This document shows, piece by piece, positions 12,907 to 17,204 of a DNA stretch of 17,204 nt. Origin of the DNA: JBCCFX01 sp039029515 (GTDB lineage: Bacteria; Planctomycetota; Phycisphaerae; Phycisphaerales; SM1A02); the NCBI GenBank assembly GCA_039029515.1, contig JBCCFX010000070.1, positions 1 through 17,204 of the forward strand, in the 5' to 3' direction. Position numbers and translations under genes: made by a program. The notes under the pieces were generated by a model, which worked only from the letters and a program-made list of their open reading frames with translations, had not been told where the DNA came from and made no database searches. Numbering within the stretch: the stretch's first letter is position 1; each line of letters starts with the position of its first letter.

Positions 12907-14403
12907 ATGCCGTCGCTGCTGAGTTTGATGTCGTCGTACAAGCCGTTCACGGCCATCGTGATCGGTGACTTCATGCTGGATCAGCATGTCTATGGCGCTG
13001 CCGAACGATTGAGTCCCGATGCGCCAGTACCGGTCCTGCATGCCACGAAGACTGAAGATCGGCCCGGCGGTGCAGCCAACGTTGCGCTGTGTCTTCGCGC
13101 CTTGCACGCCAACGTCACGTGTTTCGGCGTCGTCGGTGATGATCGTGAAGGTGATCGTCTGCGCGATGTGTTGTCTCAGGCGGGTTGTGATGTGAAGGGC
13201 ATCATCAGCGATTCGGATCGTCCGACGACGATCAAGCGCAGTTTGATTGGCCTGGCACAGCATCGGCATCCCCAGAAGATGTTCAGGCTGGATTTCGAAT
13301 CCAAGGATCCGATCGCCGATGCCCGGCAGCAGTCGCTTGTCGAGCACGTCGACGCGGCGCTCGGACAGGCTGATGTCGTGTGTATCGAGGACTATGACAA
13401 GGGTGTCATAACCGAGACGACGGCGCAAGCGATCATTGAGCGTTGTCGGTCACGCGGAATTCCCGTGCTCGTCGATCCGGCGGCGATCGAGGATTACGCG
13501 AAGTATCGCGGTGCGACCGCAATCACACCGAACCGAACGGAAGCTGAGCGCGCGACCGGTCTGGACACACCGCTGGAGTCCACCGAGATTCATAACCTCG
13601 AGTTGGCGCACCGTCTGCTCAAGGATCACGCCTTTGATGCGGTCGTGCTGACGCTGGATCGAGACGGTGCATTGCTGGAACTCCGCGATGGTGAACGTGT
13701 GCATGTGCCCACTGTCGCGCGGCATGTGTACGACGTCACTGGTGCCGGCGACATGGTGCTGGCAGCGCTGGCGGGCGGCATCGCCAACCGATTCCCATGG
13801 CGGGAAGCGGTGGAGTTTGCAAACGCGGCGGCAGGCCTGGAGGTCGAAGTGTTCGGCGTTCAGCCGATCCCGTTCCCGCGAGTTCATCGTGAAGTCATGG
13901 CGTTGCGCCGGCCATTGTCAGGCAAGGTTCGAACACTGGATGAACTTCAGGTGGAAGTCGCAGCGCATCGCGATGGCGGGCAGCGCATCATCTTTACCAA
14001 CGGATGCTTCGATGTCATCCATGCCGGTCATGTTGCGTACCTGCGTGAGGCTCGCCAGCTTGGCGATGTGTTGATTGTCGCAGTCAACAGTGATGCGCAG
14101 GTCCGTGCGCAGAAGGGTGACGGTCGGCCAATCTATAACGAGTCGGAACGCCTTGAGATTCTGTCCGAGCTGCAATGCGTGGATTATCTCGTGCTCTTCG
14201 AAGAGCCGACCGTTGGCGGACTGCTCGAGGCGCTGCGGCCCGATGTCTACGTCAAGGGCGGTGATTACGCCCCCGATGAGATCAACGAGTACGACGTGGT
14301 GCAGGCGCTTGGATTGGAGTTGCGCGTGCTTGCGCACCGCCCGGGTCTGGGTAGCACGCAGGTCATTGAGCGCATGATTCGGACGAGCGATACGCCAGGC
14401 TGA
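12907..14403 (+). CDS. hldE: Bifunctional D-glycero-beta-D-manno-heptose-7-phosphate kinase / heptose 1-phosphate adenylyltransferase
   Basis: HldE makes ADP-heptose for the LPS core using two fused domains. Residues about 12-335 are a PfkB/ribokinase-type kinase: VIGDFMLDQHVYG, RLSPDAPVPVL, GGAANVALCL, and TGAGD (278-282) with Asp282 as expected catalytic base. Residues about 355-498 are a nucleotidyltransferase with FTNGCFDVIHAGH (363-375), where HAGH is the HxGH motif. Length (498) is close to the E. coli enzyme (477). The start at ATG 12907 is chosen because AAGGAG lies just upstream and the length before VIGD fits the family. A GTG at 12850 in the same frame overlaps the lpxK stop as GTGA and would add 19 residues. 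It is the last gene of the operon and makes the probable donor for the GT9 enzyme at its head. Confidence 0.94.
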   Translation: MPSLLSLMSSYKPFTAIVIGDFMLDQHVYGAAERLSPDAPVPVLHATKTEDRPGGAANVALCLRALHANVTCFGVVGDDREGDRLRDVLSQAGCDVKGIISDSDRPTTIKRSLIGLAQHRHPQKMFRLDFESKDPIADARQQSLVEHVDAALGQADVVCIEDYDKGVITETTAQAIIERCRSRGIPVLVDPAAIEDYAKYRGATAITPNRTEAERATGLDTPLESTEIHNLELAHRLLKDHAFDAVVLTLDRDGALLELRDGERVHVPTVARHVYDVTGAGDMVLAALAGGIANRFPWREAVEFANAAAGLEVEVFGVQPIPFPRVHREVMALRRPLSGKVRTLDELQVEVAAHRDGGQRIIFTNGCFDVIHAGHVAYLREARQLGDVLIVAVNSDAQVRAQKGDGRPIYNESERLEILSELQCVDYLVLFEEPTVGGLLEALRPDVYVKGGDYAPDEINEYDVVQALGLELRVLAHRPGLGSTQVIERMIRTSDTPG

Positions 14404-14415
14404 ACCCTGATTGAT

Positions 14416-15486
14416 TCAGGATTCCGTTTCCGACGGTGACTCGGCGAGCGACATTGCCCAGTGCGCGACCGGCGTGGCGATGAAGTGCGTCCCCTCTTCC
14501 AGATGCTCAGCCATATGCTGGAACGGGAACAAACCCTGGCCGGTTGATTCATCGAACAGCACGAGGTGCGGTCGACTGTCGACCTCGGTGTGTCCCCACG
14601 CAAGCTTGGTCTCAGCGTTGCACCACGCGCCGATGGCGACAGCAGTGGCCGAGATCATCGTGTTCGCATCAGGGCGGTCATTTTCGAAGTCCGCATACCA
14701 ATGCTGAATCAGGAGATCGACACAGGTCGGGTCCAGGCGATCAGCAAAGCGTTCGGAAAGGTAGCGCTTCTTCAGCGTGCTGAATGTCTCGATTGAATTG
14801 TTGATGAACTGCTCATCGCGGTCGCTGAGCGACAGGGAAACACGCAACACGCTGTCGTAGACTGCGAATGCATAGCTGTCTTCGCCCTCACCGAGGAATC
14901 GATGAGAGACGTTGGTGCGCAGTGATTTCAGGGTTCGACGTGCTGCGGTGACGTACCGATCCATGACGGATTCAGACACGCTTGTGGACACCATTTCAAT
15001 TGACATGGTGACGAGGACACCGTTCGTGCCGTGGATGACGGAGTGGAAGCAGACATCTTCGCCGTCCGTCTGTGCGGTCGAGCGCGTTTCCGCCCAGACG
15101 TACTCATCTTCGACCCGCGCGATGGTGTCGTTGGCCTCGGCGAAATTCTCGACGGCGCGGAAGACGGGGTCATCCTCCGGCCGCTCGGCGTCAATGACAT
15201 ACGCCTTCAGCACGACACGGCAATCCGGGTGGTCGTTTCGAAACAACACGAGGCTGCCATCTCGTTGTGGATACGCAATGAACGGCTGAGGGACGCGCAG
15301 GCTTGCGAGGCCGCCGGCAAAGGGAATGCGCGGCGTGTTGGTGCGCCCGCCCTGGAGGATCTGCGGCAATCGCGTGACGCGAAAGGCGCGAAGCAACCAT
15401 CGATCGTGAATCAGCATCAAGGCGATGGTGGTCCCGCCGCATGCGAGCAGGGATGTGATGATGATCATTGCCGTGGAATCGCTCAT
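14416..15486 (-). CDS. Membrane-anchored protein of unknown function
   Basis: The 356-residue protein starts at 15486, where AGGAG lies 6 nt upstream; an in-frame ATG at 15630 would overlap the divergent acetyltransferase gene. Residues 6-26 are a single membrane helix (MIIITSLLACGGTTIALML), followed by RWLLRAFR, so the positive-inside rule puts the bulk of the protein in the cytoplasm. The rest is a soluble acidic alpha/beta region with no catalytic motif that I recognise. The segment SIEMVSTSVSESVMDRY and the C-terminal GLFPFQHMAEHLEEGTHFI look structured. It is convergent with hldE (12 bp apart) and divergent from the acetyltransferase, so it is probably its own transcription unit. No family assigned. 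Confidence 0.72.
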   Translation of the reverse strand: MSDSTAMIIITSLLACGGTTIALMLIHDRWLLRAFRVTRLPQILQGGRTNTPRIPFAGGLASLRVPQPFIAYPQRDGSLVLFRNDHPDCRVVLKAYVIDAERPEDDPVFRAVENFAEANDTIARVEDEYVWAETRSTAQTDGEDVCFHSVIHGTNGVLVTMSIEMVSTSVSESVMDRYVTAARRTLKSLRTNVSHRFLGEGEDSYAFAVYDSVLRVSLSLSDRDEQFINNSIETFSTLKKRYLSERFADRLDPTCVDLLIQHWYADFENDRPDANTMISATAVAIGAWCNAETKLAWGHTEVDSRPHLVLFDESTGQGLFPFQHMAEHLEEGTHFIATPVAHWAMSLAESPSETES

Positions 15487-15614
15487 GAGAGTCTCCTCGG
15501 CAGTTGCCATCGGCAGCATCCGTGCGATACTTGCTCCCGCGTCGCGGTCGGGATGGTTATCGGCGGGACGCAGGTCACGCGACCGGCACGACTTTCTGAC
15601 TCGGGACTGCAGGC

Positions 15615-16859
15615 ATGACGATTCGACCATACGACCCCGAAATTGACCTCGACGCCGTACGCTGCATCTGGCGCGAGTGCGGCTGGCTAGACGGTGACGA
15701 CACGACCGGCATGGACATGGCGCTTGAAGGGTGCAACACCATCGTGGCGCTCGCAGATGATCGGCCGGAATGCTGTGTCAACACGCTGCCGGGCGACATC
15801 AAATACCTCGATGAGACGTTGCCATTTGGTTTGGTCGCCGGGGTGACGACGAGCCATGTCGGCAAACGCCAGGGCCTCGCGAGTCGAACGACAGCGCGTG
15901 GTGTCGCAAACGAAGCCGAAGCGGGCGCCGCGGTGATTGGTCTTGGCGCGTTTGAGACCGGCTTCTACGACCGACTTGGATTCGGCACCGGCGAGTACGA
16001 CTACTTTCTCGACTTTGATCCGCAGATGATGCGATTGCCGGATGGCGTGCGCGCTCGACCACCCAAGCGATTCTCGCCTGAAGACGGCGAAGCGATCCAT
16101 GCCGCGCGTCTGCGCCGAATGCGCGGTCATGGCTCGTGTAACTTTGCGGACCATCGCATCACGACCGCCGAGTTGTGCTGGCGGAAGAACAAGACGATTC
16201 TCGGCTACACCGATGGATCCAACGGTGAGATCTCGCACGCGCTGACGATGTCGCCGCGTGATTTCGGGAGCGGGCCGATGCGCGTCTGGTGGATGGCATA
16301 CGAGACGTGGGATCAGTTTCTCGAACTCATGGCGCTGGTGCAGAATCTCGGTGACCAGATTCGCGTGATCGAAGTGGCCGAACCCGTCGGCGTCATGATT
16401 CAGGACTTCGTGGATCGCCCGTTCCGGATGATTAATGTCACGCGAGGTGCTGCGCACCCGCATAACTTCTGGTTCGCGGGCTGGTGGCAGATGCGCATCG
16501 CGGACATGGAAGCATGTTTCGCCGCGACAAAATTGTCGTGGATGCGTGGTGACACGGTTCGGTTCAACGTCGAACTCGACGATCCGATCGCCGAGCGCCT
16601 CGATGCGGGTTCATCATGGACCGGCGTCGGCGGTTCGTGGACCATCGAGCTCGGGCAGTCGTCCTCGGCAACCCGCGGCGCCACCGCGGGTCTTCCGGTT
16701 ATGCGTGCCGGCGTCGGTGCCTTCACGCGCATGTGGCTCGGCGTGCGACCTGCGAGCGGGCTTGCCGTCACGGATGCAATTGACGCACCTCCGGCACTGC
16801 TTGCGGCTCTGGACGATGCATTCAGAGTGCCGCGCCCGAACCCCGACTGGGAATTCTGA
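15615..16859 (+). CDS. Eis-like GNAT N-acetyltransferase
   Basis: The 414-residue protein fits the Eis family: an N-terminal GNAT domain, a second GNAT-like fold and an SCP2-like C-terminal domain. Residues 74-90 (VAGVTTSHVGKRQGLAS) contain the V-x(4)-R/K-x-x-G-x-A acetyl-CoA binding motif, and FETGFYDRLGFG (113-124) matches the Eis segment that carries its catalytic tyrosine (here Tyr118). The chain ends in WEF, so the C-terminal residue is Phe; in mycobacterial Eis the carboxylate of a terminal Phe acts as base. Eis enzymes acetylate amines, including aminoglycosides and protein lysines; the native substrate here is unknown. The start at 15615 has only a short AGG just upstream. The gene is divergent from the membrane-anchored protein gene. 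Confidence 0.85.
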   Translation: MTIRPYDPEIDLDAVRCIWRECGWLDGDDTTGMDMALEGCNTIVALADDRPECCVNTLPGDIKYLDETLPFGLVAGVTTSHVGKRQGLASRTTARGVANEAEAGAAVIGLGAFETGFYDRLGFGTGEYDYFLDFDPQMMRLPDGVRARPPKRFSPEDGEAIHAARLRRMRGHGSCNFADHRITTAELCWRKNKTILGYTDGSNGEISHALTMSPRDFGSGPMRVWWMAYETWDQFLELMALVQNLGDQIRVIEVAEPVGVMIQDFVDRPFRMINVTRGAAHPHNFWFAGWWQMRIADMEACFAATKLSWMRGDTVRFNVELDDPIAERLDAGSSWTGVGGSWTIELGQSSSATRGATAGLPVMRAGVGAFTRMWLGVRPASGLAVTDAIDAPPALLAALDDAFRVPRPNPDWEF

Positions 16860-16894
16860 GCCGGTCATCGAGACCGACCCATGTTGCGCGGTGG

Positions 16895-17204
16895 TTACCG
16901 CGCCATGAGTTTCTCAATCGCGTCGGCCGTCTTTGGCAGTTTGGATGACAGGTTTCGGTAGCCATCTTTGGTGACAAGGATGTCATCTTCGATGCGGATG
17001 CCGATCGCTTCATCCGGAATGTAAATGCCAGGTTCAATCGTGATGACATGGCCGGCGCGCAGTGGCCCGCTCGGGGTGACATCATGCGTTTCGAGGCCGA
17101 GATGGTGTCCGATGGAGTGCACGAAGTAGTCGCCGTAGCCTTTCTTCGTGATCAGCGCGCGGGCAATGGCATCGAGTTCTCCCAGCGTCGCGCCGGGCTT
17201 GATC
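16895..17204 (-). CDS. M24 family metallopeptidase, Xaa-Pro aminopeptidase-like (C-terminal part)
   Basis: The last 102 complete codons of a gene entering from the right edge are present; the stop is TAA at 16895-16897. The pita-bread fold motifs are clear. HSIGHHLGLETHD carries the metal-binding His and the His/Asp following, ITIEPGIYI carries a metal-binding Glu, and GIRIEDDILVT carries the last metal-binding Glu. The segment KPGATLGELDAIAR before them also matches M24. These enzymes use two metal ions, often Mn, to remove N-terminal residues before proline or act as dipeptidases. The metal Asp pair of the N-terminal half lies outside the window, so activity cannot be fully judged. It is convergent with the acetyltransferase gene, 35 bp apart. 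Confidence 0.9.
   Translation of the reverse strand, partial: IKPGATLGELDAIARALITKKGYGDYFVHSIGHHLGLETHDVTPSGPLRAGHVITIEPGIYIPDEAIGIRIEDDILVTKDGYRNLSSKLPKTADAIEKLMAR

Noticed and set aside
14406..14420. CCTGA-TTGAT-TCAGG hairpin between the hldE stop and the convergent gene
   Set aside because: Only five base pairs and no clear U-tract in either direction; too weak to call a terminator.
15687..16463. 258-codon minus-strand frame inside the acetyltransferase gene
   Set aside because: Antisense shadow of a well-supported GNAT protein.

Overview
The window looks like a GC-rich Planctomycetota genome, probably of the Phycisphaerae. The evidence is a pair of prepilin-like proteins with the class-III signal GFTL(I/V)ELLVV and the FxDGHV-type C-terminal motif common in planctomycetes, a eukaryotic-type Ser/Thr kinase, large secreted proteins of unknown function, and a Gram-negative outer-membrane toolkit (LpxK, HldE, GT9 heptosyltransferase). 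This assignment is inferred from gene content. No rRNA, tRNA, CRISPR array, insertion sequence or phage gene was seen.

Left part (1-9560), mostly minus strand. The window opens on the last 23 codons of a plus-strand gene, followed by nine tandem 7-bp units and a clean minus-strand terminator. Upstream of that terminator lie two tandem prepilin-like genes. A 660-bp stretch without a credible gene separates them from a RidA-family gene, which converges on a transaldolase of the fructose-6-phosphate aldolase type. Next come a four-helix membrane protein, a secreted arginine-rich protein with three near-identical 22-residue repeats, a Ser/Thr kinase with a GspE/MshE-N-like front domain and a C-terminal membrane anchor, and a 732-residue exported protein whose C-terminus is a pilin-like module.

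Middle part (9713-14403), plus strand. This is a tight envelope operon: GT9 heptosyltransferase, Maf-like nucleotide pyrophosphatase, small three-helix membrane protein, lipid A 4'-kinase LpxK and bifunctional HldE. Three successive junctions are 4-nt GTGA overlaps. HldE makes ADP-heptose, a GT9 enzyme would transfer it, and LpxK phosphorylates lipid A, so the operon points to a heptose-containing LPS core.

Right part (14404-17204). A membrane-anchored protein of unknown function (minus) is divergent from an Eis-like GNAT acetyltransferase (plus), which converges on the C-terminal part of an M24 (Xaa-Pro aminopeptidase-like) metallopeptidase running off the window.

The most unusual items are the kinase architecture, the pilin module at the end of the 732-residue protein (apparently in inverted topology), the repeat-bearing arginine-rich protein, the heptamer repeat, and an inverted repeat covering the start codon of the four-helix membrane protein. 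No complete new defence or mobile system is evident.
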